Positions 34,185-46,482 are shown, counted from the stretch's first letter. The stretch is 64,000 nucleotides of DNA from Mikania micrantha (GCA_009363875.1 CM018691.1:123133404-123197403); one strand, 5' to 3'. Numbers and translations are program-made. Notes: generated by a model not told the origin, from the letters alone.

Positions 34185-34440
34185 AATAAACAGATATCTA
34201 CTCCTTTATCCCAGTCTTGGATAACACACATGTAGGTGTTCCTGAAAATGGTCATGCTTCCCCTCCAGAAAATTCTCCTAGCCATACAGAAAACTCACCT
34301 TCTTTCGATGCAGCCTCTTCCAATAATTGTTTGGACATCATTTCCTTAAGTAGAAATCATCCTCTAGAATAAATCTTAGGTGATCTACATAAAGGTGTTC
34401 AAACTAGGAGCCAGATTTCGAACTTTTGTCTTCATGCAGC

Positions 34441-35982
34441 CTTTCTATCCCAAGTTGAACTTCCAAATATCAGGAAGCTCTCAAAGATAATAATTGGGTA
34501 GAGGCTATGCAGGATGAACTGTTACAGTTCAAAAGACAAAACGTTTGGACTCTTTGCCCCTTGCCGGCAGGAAAATACCCTATCGGAACTAGATGTGTAT
34601 TCTGAAATAAAACAGATGACAGAGGTATTGTAATAAAAAATAAAGCCCGATTGGTAGTACAAGGTTACTGCCAAGAGGAAGGCATTGATTATGATGAGAC
34701 TTTTGCTCCTGTGGCCAGACTGGAAGCCATTAGACTCTTCCTATCATTTGTTATCTCCCATAACATAAATGTATACCAAATGGATATCAAAAGTGCATTC
34801 CTGTATGGGACAATAAAGGAGGAAGTCTATGTGTGTCAACCTCCAGGATTCGATGATGTTCATCATCCTGACTGGGTGTACAGGCTAGACAAAGCACTTT
34901 ATGGTCTAAAACAGGCACCCAGAGCATGGTATGATACTCTCTCTCAATTTCTTCTTTCTAATAAATTTTCTCGAGGAACCATTGATAAGACTTTGTTCAT
35001 TAAGAGGGTAGACAAGGAACTTTTGGTGGTCCAAATCTATGTCGATGACATCATCTTTGGATCAACAAAACCTTCTTTGTGTGAACAATTTTCAAAATTA
35101 ATGTCTTCAAAGTTTGAAATGAGTGCTTTAAGTGAAGTAAAAACATTTTTAGGACTCCAAGTAAAACAAACCCCCAATGGGACTTTCATTCATCAATCAA
35201 AATATGTAAAAGATCTTCTAAATAAATTTGATATGAATGACTGGAAAATAATTTCTACCCCCATGGCTACAAGTCCTGGAATAAGTCCAGATGAAAATGG
35301 TGAACATGTAAATCAAACCCTCTACAGGTGCATGATTGGATCTTTGATGTATCTTACTGCATCAAGGCCAGACATCATGTATGCAACATGTGTCTGTGCA
35401 AGATACCAATCAGCCCCCAAACAATCCCATTTATCATTTGTGAAGAGGATACTAAGATATCTTAAAGGCACTCCAGTGCTAGGTATTTGGAATCCTGCTA
35501 ACCAAACTTGTAAGCTTGTTGGTTTTTCAGACAGTGATTATGCAGGATGCTCGCTCACAAGGAAGTCTACTTCGGGAGGATGTCAGTTCTTTGCAAATTG
35601 ATTAGTGTCATGGCAAAGCAAAAAACAAACATCGGTGTCAAATTCAACTGCTGAAGTTGAGTACATTGCAGCAGCTCATTGCACTGCCCAAATCCTTTGG
35701 TTGCAATATCAACTACTAGACTTTGGAATAACTGAACTAAAAACACCTCTCCTAATAGATAGCAAAGCAGCCAAAAATATAATAAAGAATCATATCTACC
35801 ATTCAAAAACCAAACATATAGAAATAAGGCATCACTTCATTAGAGACTGTTTTGAAAAGGGACTAATTGTCCCAGAACATGTCTATACAAGTGACCAAAT
35901 AGCAGATATATTTACCAAACCCTTGGACTCTTCAACTTTTTCTAAGTTTGTAGCTAAATTGGGTATGATAAATATGAGCTAA
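34441..35982 (+). pseudogene. Copia reverse transcriptase and RNase H, broken
   Basis: RT motifs in order: WVEAMQDEL, RLVVQGYCQEEGIDYDETFAPV, KSAFLYG, LYGLKQAPRAWY and the catalytic YVDDIIFG near 35038-35062. RNase H follows with DSDYAGC, KSTSGG, and STAEVEYIAA. The final DIFTKPL motif and tail end at TAA 35980-35982. In-frame stops lie near 34603 (after the CVF motif) and at 35599. Apart from these the frame is intact for over 1.4 kb, so the copy is not old. Confidence 0.9.
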
Positions 35983-36292
35983 TAAATGTGGTTAAGAATT
36001 TGTTTTCTTAAACCTATAAATAAATACATAAAAGGATAATCTTTATTGATTATCCTAACAAAGAATATTTGATAAACCACTGACGAAGACCTTGGTCTCT
36101 CTCAGTGGTTATCCCATAACTCGGATAGGATCAGTGGTTGTTATAATCACTGATTCATAATCTATCCACAGTTGCAGCTTCCGTTGTTACAAATTTAAAC
36201 CTTCTATGGTTTACTTTTCTTCAGGCGTCTCCTCCTCTTCCGACGTCCTTTCTTCTTCTTCTGATGTCTCTTCTTTCGAGACATCTAACCAT

Positions 36293-39291
36293 GTCATTTA
36301 TCCATGGTTAAATCTCTTCCCACTATTTCTCTAAAACTCCTTCATAATACCTTCATCCAGTGTGATTATCAGGGTGACCTGTATCACGCTATACTTCAGT
36401 GTTTGTCTCAGAAGTCGACAAGTTGGGGAGAAATGCCATATGACATGCAATATGTCATGTATGCAGTTCTTTCCAACGAAAAGGTCAACTTGTCCCGAAT
36501 AATCTTTGATCATCTGGTACATCACCAGAAAGGTCCAAAGTTTCTGTTGTATCCTAGGTTTATAATGGCCTGCCTCTTTGCTGACCTTAATAAGGCTTGT
36601 CACATTGCTCCTCTTACCACCATCAAGAGCATTGACAAACAAGTGTTCACTAGATTGAACACTGATCCAAAACATACGGATGACACTGAGGAAACACCCA
36701 TCCTTGGTGAACCCACATCCACCTCCTCCACACCTGTAAGGGTACCGGCCAAAAGAAAAGCTTTTACCAAAGCCTTTAAGCCTAAGAAGCCCAAAAAGGC
36801 TGTTTAGGACGATGAGATCCCTGAAATGTCTCTGTCCCCACTGGGCAGTTGGATACATCTGTTCCATCCTCACAGATGCATCAAGGATCTCCATCCCACC
36901 TAACTCTTCATCAGTCCTCTCAACAGGATGATGTTGTACTTCAAAAGGAACCCTCTATAGCCACTGAAGTGTCACTTGACACTCAGTCGGTAGTCCACTC
37001 TCCCAAGGACATTTATGTTTCTTCCCCACATGCAGCCCCTAACTCTCCTACCCATGTTCTTCATGAGATTGATGCTGTGTTTGAGCAGCTTGGTTCTCCT
37101 CCCCTTTCTCCAGCAGAGGAGCTGCCCCATCAAACCTTTGCTCAAACTACTCAATCTCCTACCCATGGAGAAGAGGATGAAATCAGGATGACCAGTCCAT
37201 CTAGACATCTTGATCATATATCTGGAGCGTCCATCTCACATGAGAATCCACTGGATTTTCATTTGAATGGACCAGGAAATAAGACTCCTGATATGGCAGC
37301 AGCCCATGAAGTTCTTGAAACTGAGGCTTGAAATCCCCGGAACCAAGAAAAAGGGGTCCATGACACTCCTGAGATGGACTCAGGTCATGATAAAACTGAC
37401 TCACTAGTCAAGGATTCGGATGATATCCTTAAAAGGATGGACGAATCAGATTCTAATATAAAGGAATTGACGGATTCTGTTGCTCACATTCAGGCTAATG
37501 TAGCTAAGCTCACCGAGCTTGTCTCAACAGCTTTGAGTAACCAAGCCCTGCAACCCAAATCCATCCCCATGCAAGCACCTTCACTTGAAGGTACTTCCAC
37601 CACTTCACCTACTTCCACTTCTACCACTTTCTCACCTCAGGTTCTTCAAGAAGTGTTAAACCCACTTCTTACTTCCCAACTTACTTCCCTGTTTCAATCT
37701 TTTACCACCAATTTCTGACCACCCAAAAGATTCAATTGGATCTGCTGAAAATTTCGGTGGATACCAAAGTCTCCTCCTTACAACATGAAATCACTAACCA
37801 CACCAGATTTCTTGAGTCCCTTACTGGGATTGCTCCTCCTTCCCCTTGATTCAAAGAACAGGCTGATGAAGCCAAAAAGAGGGAGAATGAAAGACTCCTG
37901 TCAGTGGCCCAAGCTACTAAAAGGGCAGAAGACAGGACTGAGCAAAGGCGGATGAAACAAATAAGGCTGCAGAACCAAGAGGCACTTCTCAGAGCAGCAT
38001 TGGATCAACAATTCCAATCTCAAGCTGCCAAGGCTAGCTCAGAACAGAAGCAAAAGGAAGCAGAAGCTCAAATAAACATTGGGACATCTGGAGTATCCAG
38101 AAAACCCAGACCTTCCAAATCTGCTGAACAGAAGCAAAAGGAAGCAGAAGCTCAAATAAACACTGGGACATCTGGAGTATCCAGAAAACCCAGACCTTCC
38201 AAATCTGCTCCCACTGAGCAAACCAAGCCAATAACCACTGGCCCACCTTCCTCCACACAACCAAATAAAGAAAGTTCACCACTTTCTCTCCAAAATCTGC
38301 TTCTCAAACCCTTCTTGAACTTTCTTCTTTTCCTGTCACCCTCAATGCCTCCAACATTGGCCAAAAACCAACCCCAATAATCACTCAGTCTTTCTCAAGA
38401 AGACAAAAGAGTGTGGTTAGAAAAACCAAAACCCTTAATAACCTACCTCATAAACCTTCAACCTCTACTCAAAAACCTTCCTCAGACTCAAATGATGATC
38501 AGCCCATTGCCTCTCGTGTCTCAAGAAAGAGAAGGCTTCTATTGGCTGATATTGATGATTCTGATCCTTCAAACACCACCAAAGTTCCCTCTCCAATAAG
38601 ATCAGCGGATGCTGAGAAACCACAAACCTCTCCAGTAAAGGAATCCTACTCACCTATTAGGACCTTTCCTTCCGATGAAGACCTTCGAAAGATAAAGAAT
38701 AAAGAAACGTAAAAGGAAAACTTGATTCTGGCTAGTCTTGAAGCCACTGGTCTCTCAGGTGTTGAACTGGTAAGGACTTATCAAGAACAAATAGCCAGAT
38801 TGGATCCGCAGCAAGATAAAGCATATCAGGCTGAGAGGGAGCAGCTGATCAAGTACCTGCCAGATGAAGGGAAATACAAGGTTGAAAACTTCAGCAACTA
38901 GGATATCACTAGCCTTAGAAATGAAGCTAAAGTGTTCTCTGAAAGAATAAAAGCTAAAGTAAGAAAGAAAAAGATCCTTGAGCAAAGGAAAAGAATAAAG
39001 CACATCCTCATCCAAAATCAAAGGGGACCAAAGAACAAAATAACAAGATGGAGAGATGAAGTTCTGTTCGATGAATGGTTTAAGTTCAAAAGAGAATACA
39101 AAGACCACCCTGAGCTTTGGAAAGATGTCACTCCCTATCCCTCTACAGTGACTCAGCTCAAGGATGCTAACCCAAGCATAGTGATTGATCACTTGCTAAA
39201 TGCACCTTTGGTAACTCTAGGTGCTGGGTCTGCCGAACTCCCATCTGCTAAGTCTCAGCCTCTTCAGATAAAAACTCAAGAAAAAGAATAA
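36293..39291 (+). pseudogene. Post-pol extra ORF of a Sirevirus-like copia element, broken
   Basis: Open pieces at 36304-36807, 36849-37331, 37374-37718, 37904-38380, 38413-38712 and 38932-39291 lie in several frames and read as one long decayed ORF. The N-terminal part is structured (QGDLYHAILQCL, MPYDMQYVMYAVL), the middle is Pro/Ser/Thr-rich, and 37904-38050 is a charged helix-rich, coiled-coil-like stretch (EDRTEQRRMKQIRLQNQEAL). An 84-bp exact-looking tandem duplication sits at 38042-38209. Such an ORF is called env-like in SIRE-type elements; no signal peptide or convincing membrane helix is visible, so an envelope role is not supported here. Confidence 0.7.
38042..38209 (+). repeat. 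Two tandem 84-bp units in the extra ORF
   Basis: 38042-38125 and 38126-38209 differ at one base by eye (AACATTGGG versus AACACTGGG). The unit keeps the reading frame (28 codons, EQKQKEAEAQIN...), so it is a recent duplication, probably made during reverse transcription or by slippage. Confidence 0.9.
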
Positions 39292-39531
39292 AGAGTTGGT
39301 TCTATGACTATATTTCCAAGAGTTTGGCCATGGAGAGATTCAATGGCTCAAGAACCCTCTTCTCTAATTAGGATGAGATCCTTACCCTACCAACTGATGA
39401 TCTGAAGGAACTGCAGCACAAGACTCTGGACAATGCTGATACAGAGTATGAAGTTCTGAACTATTTTCGAACTCTTAGAAATAAAATTGGTCTGGCTTTA
39501 AAACAAAATAAGTAGGTTTTGGCTTCATCAG

Positions 39532-39544
39532 TCAAGAGGGAGAT
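39532..39544 (+). other. Copia polypurine tract
   Basis: A purine-rich GTCAAGAGGGAGAT stretch directly precedes the 3' LTR, where plus-strand priming is expected. Confidence 0.75.
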
Positions 39545-40232
39545 TGTTGGAATATAAGGACTGATGAGCAAAACCACTGAAGCCAGACACTCGAATAAAA
39601 CCGCGGATAGAAAAGCTGCGGATGCTACTCTTCCTATTGAAGGAATGCTTCAGTATCGGAAGGCTATCAGCGGAAGCTTCGCCAAAAAGAAGTGCCGCTG
39701 AACTAATTTCCCTCAAAAGACATTAGCTGATCTTGATATCATTGGAAGACAATCCCTTCATCGGAAGAAGTCAAATGACTCGGAAGACAATCTTCTCTTC
39801 CCAATTAACTGATTATTTAATTAGCTTCCGATGAACAAACTTTCGAAGGAATAAACACTGAACTCCAGCACATCTACATCAACATCGGAAGACCTGAAGA
39901 CTCTTATTTCCGTTACTGTTGACTTTGTATTTATACTAGTGTGTTGTATCAGTGTCTGTAATAATGTCAGCTATTTGTCTTATTATTTCTTGTCTTGTAT
40001 CACCATGTTTGGGTATTTAAGTCCTAACATTCTCTGAATAATTAAGGATTACTTCCCCCATATTTCTTCTGCTTTCTATCAATCATCTTCTCTCTTTCTA
40101 GGCAAGAAAACTAAAACAACAAAAATAACTTGTGCAAAACTTTAGAGGGAGCTGAAAGCTAAGCTTTGACTAAGTGTCTAAAGCATTGTTCCTGGTTAAA
40201 CAGCTACTACTCGAAGTTATTGTAGTTCAACA
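39545..40232 (+). repeat. 3' LTR of the copia element
   Basis: Starts TGTTGGAATATAAGG and ends GTAGTTCAACA. It differs from the 5' LTR by scattered substitutions and a few small indels. Confidence 0.92.
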
Positions 40233-40237
40233 CAATG
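40233..40237. repeat. Copia target duplication CAATG (right)
   Basis: Pairs with 28976-28980. Athila LTR sequence resumes directly after it. Confidence 0.9.
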
Positions 40238-41041
40238 ACCTAATACGCGTCTAACACCGGAAGACGTTCAATAAACACGTATGGAACATGATATGAACTC
40301 ATATAATCAAGATTATATATGCATAACTCATCAAAATGACATAATAAGATCTGTTACAAAAGTGTTTTCCATCAAAGATCAAACCAATAGTTAATAGTAA
40401 TCAATAATCATTCAAACATTCATCCTAACCTAAGTAGAAACAACGAACTAGCCAATACACATCATTCTTAGTCAAGAATAATCAGAAACAATGGAATGAA
40501 ATGTAATAAACTACTGAAAATGAAGAACAAATGAGAAACAAGAAGTAACCAAGTTGTCTTCACATGAACCCTAGCCTCCTAGCAATTCCTAGCCCTCCAA
40601 AGCTCTCCAAATGGTTCCAAAAGCTCCAAAGATGCTCTTTTGCTTCAAAAATGGTCGAGAATGCTTCTCAAAACGGCTGGAAAGCTTCTCCTTATAATTC
40701 TCGAATTCTAGTTGGCTTTTTTCAAAATTCAAACTTCATCGCGTACCGCCGAGCTCAAATAAATACATCTTAGTGTACCGCTATGGACAAAACAAGCGGG
40801 CTCCTCCCGAATTCCCTCGCGTACACCAGTGCAAAATGATGACAAATTTGTCTTTTTCTCTTGTTTTCAACCGGGGCTCGATTCTTTCGTGTTTTAGCCT
40901 CGAATTCCACTCATTTCACTCGACAAATCTATAAAGCCACAAAATGTAAAAAGAAACTAAAAATAACCATAAACGATGTATATACAAACTAAAATCGACT
41001 CAAAATCACTTAAAAACTGGACGTGTTTTACAACCTATCAG

Positions 41042-41426
41042 ATATAAACTTTGAAACTGGTTTTACATGTCAACACAAAAATGATGCAAGTCAACTTGAA
41101 ATAAGCTTGTGTTACCTTGGTTTTAGTGTGTGCCTTGCATAGCTGACCAATGTATGTATGTATGCATGCCTATGTATGTATCTATTTTGTGTTTGTATAT
41201 ATACTAATGTATGTATTGAGTGTTTGTATTTATAGGTATGCATATGTATAATATTGGGTTGAAATTTTGGGTAACCAAATTTTAACATAGTGTTATAGTG
41301 TTACTTCAAAAATTAGTTCATAAACTGGTTATTTTAACATGAACAGGTTATTAGTAACATAAATTTGGTTAACCAATTTTTTGGTTAAATGTCACGTGTA
41401 CCTACTATTTTTGTTAAAAAAATATG

Positions 41427-41465
<39 letters not shown>

Positions 41466-41997
41466 AAGAGTAAACTACATGTACGTGCCTATTTTGAATA
41501 TGAGAGTGTGTATATATGCCTATGTATGTATGTATGTATGCCTATGTATGTATCTATTTTGTGCCTATGTGTGTATGTAAATCAGTTTATGTATAATAGT
41601 AAACATTAGTAACCAGCTGTAATAGGTATGTTTAGATGTATTGACTATTAGGTCTGTTCATTAATGTTCATGAATTCCACACCCCATGCCCCAGCCCCCC
41701 TGCCACACCCCTGCTATGACCTATTATACGGCTTGCTGCAACCTGCCACACCTCTGTTAAATATGAATTTTTTAAAAGTTAGTATAAATATTCATTAATG
41801 TATTATGTGTTATGTGTGTATGAAGTTATAAAAATGAATTTTTTCCTTCGAACCACAAGTTTTGAACCACAAGTTCTTTATGTGAGCATCATGCATAGAT
41901 TTATGTATGTGTATGTATAGGTATGTTTAGTTATGTATATGTATAAAAATAAAATTTTCCTTTAAACCACTTTTTCCTTTAATATGTATGCAGGTCT
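41042..41997. mobile_element. Unknown ~1-kb unit inserted at the Athila LTR end
   Basis: This segment separates two copies of the last 32 bp of the Athila LTR (41010-41041 and 41998-42029, CTTAAAAACTGGA.GTG... type, differing at about two positions). Its right part (41757-41998) matches 27268-27478. It has TATGTATG low complexity, an (AT)n tract (41431-41461), and no coding. The duplication flanking it is long for a transposon TSD, so the mechanism is unclear; a retroposon or a template-switch product are possibilities. Confidence 0.5.
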
Positions 41998-42029
41998 TAA
42001 AAACTGGATGTGTTTTACAACCCATCAAA

Positions 42030-43669
42030 AATACCCACACTTGAACATTTTTCGTCCTCGAAAAAGATTTGCAAAGGAATCACAACCAGAAATTTGACTT
42101 TCAAACTCAAACATTTTCATTAATTCCAAAAACATACGCATTAACCACGATTGTCAGTATTTGTATCCACTTAAACCCAACCATTGATATCTAGGCTCCA
42201 TAGTCTTGATTCGTTATGTTCGAATGATTCAATCAACTATAGGTATTACACTTAAGTCATACAAATCAACCTAATCCTGATTAAAGCTTTCAAGGTACCA
42301 TTACATTCGAACAACCTAAATGAATTTAAAAATCAAACCTTAGATGGAATGGATGAAGGTATGGGCATTTTGCTAAGCCTAACTTAGTGGTGTTTCACTC
42401 GGTTGCCATCCGGGGTATGACACATAAGATGTAGCTTTTATTTTATTTTATTATTATTTTTTATTTTTTTTTCTGCAAGCTTAGCCCATTTAGTGGATTG
42501 GTGGATGATGTTTCTTTTAACAGGCACCATAAGTATCGGATTTATTTTCATAAAAAGAGAACGTATGTGCCAGGTTTAATTTTAAAAACATTAAGCTGTT
42601 TGTTTGCAAAAATTCCTCTAATCACAATTAAACAGTTTCAGAATCCTCATATTTCCCAAGGCAAAACACATTAGCATCATGAAAATTAAGTAAATTATAT
42701 CAATACTAGAAAACATTTCTATCAGTTAGGCCTACTAACATATCCCAAATTAGATGCGTACGTTTAAACCTTTTAGAAAGCACAAAATTCCCGATTATAA
42801 CTATGATTTTCCATTTTAATGCAAAACCTAACTCAAAGACTTTTTACAAAATTTTATACAATATGTACACAATCTAACCTAGAAAATTTAAAATTAGACT
42901 CAATTTACAATTAAACAACTAAAAACCTAAATAAAGATGAAAAAGGTCAAAAATAAAGGAAAAGAAAATAAAAATTGGAAAAGACTTAGCTGGTTTTGTG
43001 TAACAGCCGTGCATGTCAAATTCAAAGTAACACGATCGTATAGCATTCCATTCGCGATCGGGTTATTGTAATCCTGTTGGTTTCCTTTCTACTAACAATA
43101 TGTATAAGTCATCGCTACCCAAATGATAAGGGTAGTTCAAACCAAAATGCAAATTAAGATCTAAACAATCCAAGCAAGATTAACTATATAAAAGAAAAAT
43201 TAAAAATAAAAGACTCAAACCTAACTAAAACTGAAAAGACTAATTAAAAATGACTCAAATTTAAAAGAAAAATCTTTTTGTATTTTATTGGTTTTTCAAA
43301 TTTTTTTTAAAAAATATTAACTAAAAATTATCAAATTATTTACTAAAATTTACAATTTTAAACACAAATCTCGCATAACCACACTTAAAATCACACATTG
43401 TCCTCAATGTGGAACACGAAATAGTGAATAAATCAACAGAAATACACAATTTACAACATTTGTACAACTTTCCTGATATGTGACAATTTCCTCGTAAGTC
43501 TTATCAACCACCATCAAATCCCTTCGCAATCACATATAATTTCCAACTTGCATTCTGAACATTCACGATGAATATGGCAATCCACTAACACTCACAACAA
43601 ACCATCAACATACACATGGATAATAATGAACAGCCATAAGATAATCAACATAAACAACCACAAAGATAG
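42030..43669 (-). other. 3' non-coding region of the Athila-like element
   Basis: On the minus strand the end near the LTR reads CGAGGACGAAAAATG ... AAGTGTGGGTATTTT, the place and composition of an Athila polypurine/LTR junction. The rest is AT-rich with no recognised ORF, between the env-like stop and the LTR. An ATTTTATTTT run lies near 42441-42471. Confidence 0.55.
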
Positions 43670-44758
43670 TCAACCATAAACAATCACAAATACAACTAAG
43701 TTTGAAACAAAATATAAGTCGAATACATCCGGGGGTCCCTCAGGGGCAGGCCTAGCTGGCTCCCATCTAGCTGGGTCATCCATGTTGCACATGCCAGCTA
43801 GCCGCATGTCATCTAAACTATATCGTCCTGTCTCGGGCCCTGTAGTCAAGAATCGGCGAGGGAATCTGTTAAAGACCCCCAGCCTAGTCGCAATCATACC
43901 AATGTAGGGCCCCAAGTCTAACCTAGCCGTCGCCCTTCCATGGCGTACCCTCGCAAATGATGAAAGTAGAATATAGGCGAGGTTAGCCGGGCGACGGCTA
44001 ATCATGCTATACATGCAGAACAAGTCCAGCTCGTTGCACTTCTCTGCACCGGCCCTGCGACCGATGAGAGTGTAACTAACCATTCTATGGATGTATCTGA
44101 TAAGGGGATCGCGAATCGAAGACTCGACAATCCCACTCGTAAAAGCTCCATCCGCAATGGACATCCAAAACTCTCCCAGCTAGCGCTCTGTAATACCCAA
44201 ATCACTAGGCTCTCTGACAACCGTTCTCAGACTCTGAGCAAATCCCGGCGCTCGCACCTGCTCGTCCATATAAAATCCCTTTGCAATCTCAAACTGTGGG
44301 ATTCTCATCGAATATGTGCGTCTACCCAGCGCAAATGGCACAGCAGCAGGATGATCGAATGAGCCGGACGTCTGACGAAATGTCGAGTGGAACTCCACTG
44401 TCAACTCCAGATACTGAGGCCATCTGCAGTCGAGAGCAGTCCTCCACTCACCTGTAACTATGGCATCAAACTCATCCAGGGGTCCTAGCCTCTCAAGAAG
44501 CTCACGATCAAACGTATTATGGTGGTAGTGCTCCATCGTCATGAATCTCTCGCATCGCGTAGCCTCATCTGTCCCATGCTCGAACTGCACGACCGTGTGA
44601 TCTCTAAGACGTCAGTCGTCAATGGGAACCGGCTCGTCCTCGTCTATCGGGAGGATCTCCGGGGACGAATAGTGAATCTCCCTCGCTCTCCGTCTAGATG
44701 AACTCGAACCTCTGGCCCTCTTGGCCCCTGCAGCCGAACTCTCAGCTGCTCCAAACAT
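43670..44758 (-). pseudogene. Athila env-like ORF, two in-frame stops
   Basis: A 363-codon frame from ATG 44758 (MFGAAESSAAG) to a stop at 43670, interrupted by TGA near 44613 and TAG near 44182 but with no frame change. The region with RFMTMEHYHHNTFD, FHSTF and FALGRRTYSMRIPQFEIAKGF matches what I know of the conserved core of the ATHILA ORF family found after pol. The N-terminus is basic and Ser-rich (RRRAREIHYSS), not a signal peptide. The C-terminal ~15 residues are hydrophobic. Function is unknown even in intact elements; it has been proposed as env-like. A GTAG|GATG acceptor-like site lies directly before the ATG. Confidence 0.75.
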
Positions 44759-44759
44759 C

Positions 44760-45532
44760 CTACAATAACACATGTACAACAATACGAATACATAACAAAA
44801 TTTACAAATTTAACTATGTTAAAACCTAAATTTAATTTTATTTACAACTTTTAAAAAAAATTATTTCTACCAAGTATAAAATGAATAATTAAAATTTTTT
44901 ACAAAAATTTTACAAAATTTAAACATTGTTGTGAATTATTTTACACCATTTATATACACATACAATAGAATATAAAATAAAATTTTAAATGCAAAATTTA
45001 CAATGTAATTACTTAATTTTAATTATGTTTACAAATTTATTTACAAAAATACTAGACAAAAATTCATTTACACAATTTTTACGAAAGTTTAAAATGTTGA
45101 ACCCATTTTACAAAATTTTATATATACAATTAGTAATAAGATATAAAATACATATCTATTTACCAAATTTTACAAAATTTAATCAAAATAAAACCAAAAT
45201 TTTCAAAATATTTATATACAATTTATGAAATTTAGAATACATTTTATTTACAAAAATAATTACAAAACTGTTCTGCATTACAACAGTCGAATGAACTGGG
45301 GTCCGATTTGCTCCACGTGCTGCCAAGGGCTTCCTCGGCGGTACGCTGCCTCTTTTCAAAACTAGAAAATCGTTCGATCATCTTGGCGACCAACCGAACC
45401 CCAATTTCATTCCAAACCCAGTACAAATCTACCTTAACTACTGAATTTATTCGAAATCTACAAGAATTTACAACAAAATCATGGAATACCTAAGATCTAG
45501 AAATTAAAAATCGAAAGAAAACGAAACTATAC
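44760..45532 (-). other. Possible intron preceding the env-like ORF
   Basis: Minus strand: donor GATCAG|GTATAG at 45533/45532, and acceptor TTATTGTAG at 44761-44760, one base before the env-like ATG trinucleotide context. A spliced subgenomic RNA is a known route for env-like expression in Athila-type elements, so the sites are plausible; there is no direct proof here. A second donor-like GATCAG|GTATGTC lies near 46199. Confidence 0.35.
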
Positions 45533-46341
45533 CTGATCGCGATGTGAACCGGTGGTGATGGAGTGATAAACCGGTGAAGATGATGAGGCGATGGAGACGA
45601 ACGCACAGTGATGGTGGTGGGACGACGGTGATGGTGGTGATAGCAGCGGTGGCGAGTGGTGGTGAATGGTGTAGCGCGGTGACAGTGATGTAGTGATGAT
45701 GATGATGGGGAGGTCAACACGATGGAGATGGCGGTGCTACGGTGGTTGTGGAGTGGTGGAGGAACGGTGGGAACCGGTGGTAGAGGTGGTGATAGGTGAG
45801 GGTTTTGGTGGTGGTACGCGAAGAAACTATGTTATTTTATATATATATATATTTTTCTTCTCTGAAATCCATCGCGTATCGCCGAGGGAATCTGGGTAAA
45901 TCTCCGCGTACCGCGACGAGTTTCGGTGTTTTTGAATTTTGGATTTTTTTTCCAATTAAATTAAAACTACTCTAAATTAAAAACTAAAAATCTATTTATA
46001 ATAACAAAATTAAAACATACTTAAACTACAAAACTACAATTTAACTATTTACAATTCAAAAACTAAACCTAATCGGGTTTTGATGCGACTTGGTTTACGG
46101 TGTCAATGTGTATGACATATGAAAATGGCAAACTAACCTTACCGAGTACCCACACTCAACCTGAAATAGTACTATAATAAAATAACAAGACATACCTGAT
46201 CGGTCAAGCACCATAAAACCCTGCAACACTTTAAACAAAAATACAAACACACTAATCTAAAAACAAACTAAAAAACACGAAAATTAACAAAAAAAATCAT
46301 GTAACACATCTTACAAACTCTACAAATCAGGCCTAGCTACC
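45533..46341 (-). other. Athila spacer between pol and the env-like ORF
   Basis: Holds a GGTGAT/GATGGTGG low-complexity block (45545-45820), a short TATA tract (45839-45852), and two GCGTACCGC-type motifs (45872 and 45905). No conserved ORF. The frames here arise from the low-complexity block. Confidence 0.5.
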
Positions 46342-46477
46342 TCATTTACGCAAATCAAGGAGTGCTACCCCCTTCTCGATACCGGTTGGTCCTCCAATGT
46401 ACAGCTTCAAACGATGACCGTTAACCTTCCATATCCGACCTTCTGATTCTAGCTCAACTGCTCCGTGTTGAAAGACT
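46342..46477 (-). pseudogene. Athila integrase C-terminus, severed piece
   Basis: On the minus strand this continues from 56628 in frame order: after KWKGPFVVHDV at the right of the insertion comes HGAVELE, IWKVNGHRLKLYIGG and a TGA stop at 46342-46344. It is the integrase C-terminal DNA-binding region and tail, cut off by the 10.1-kb gypsy insertion. Confidence 0.85.
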
Positions 46478-46482
46478 TCATG
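46478..46482. repeat. Gypsy target duplication TCATG (left)
   Basis: Repeated at 56623-56627 after the 3' LTR. Confidence 0.92.

Larger units (their letters stand above)
28981..40232 (+). mobile_element. Sirevirus-like Ty1/copia retrotransposon, 11.25 kb
   Basis: Complete in structure: two LTRs (682 and 688 bp), a TGGTATCAGAGC primer-binding site, gag with two zinc knuckles, protease-integrase-RT-RNase H in copia order, a 3-kb extra ORF region after pol, a purine-rich tract and CAATG duplications. The long gag and the post-pol ORF with a coiled-coil look are hallmarks of the SIRE/Maximus (Sirevirus) lineage. Multiple stops and frameshifts mean it cannot move by itself. The LTRs look very similar by eye, so insertion is younger than the Athila host element. 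Confidence 0.9.
28099..42029 (-). mobile_element. Left (3') LTR of the Athila-like element, interrupted
   Basis: It starts TGTCCCTAAAA on the plus strand, identical in layout to the right LTR at 62209 for about 300 bp, and ends ...CCCATCA at 42029 (or ...CCTATCA at 41041). LTR sequence is 28099-28980 plus 40238-41041, which gives 1,686 bp once the copia insertion and the 41042-42029 unit are removed. Three GCGTACCGC-type motifs lie at about 40740-40825. ORFs in it are incidental. Confidence 0.8.

Noticed and set aside
36331..36894. 187-codon minus-strand ORF
   Set aside because: Shadow of the copia post-pol ORF on the opposite strand.
36293..39291. True envelope gene in the copia element
   Set aside because: No signal peptide, convincing membrane span or cleavage site is visible; only position and coiled-coil character match so-called env-like ORFs.
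45490..45899. His/Thr/Ser-rich and Gly-rich ORFs
   Set aside because: Produced by GGTGAT low complexity in the Athila spacer.
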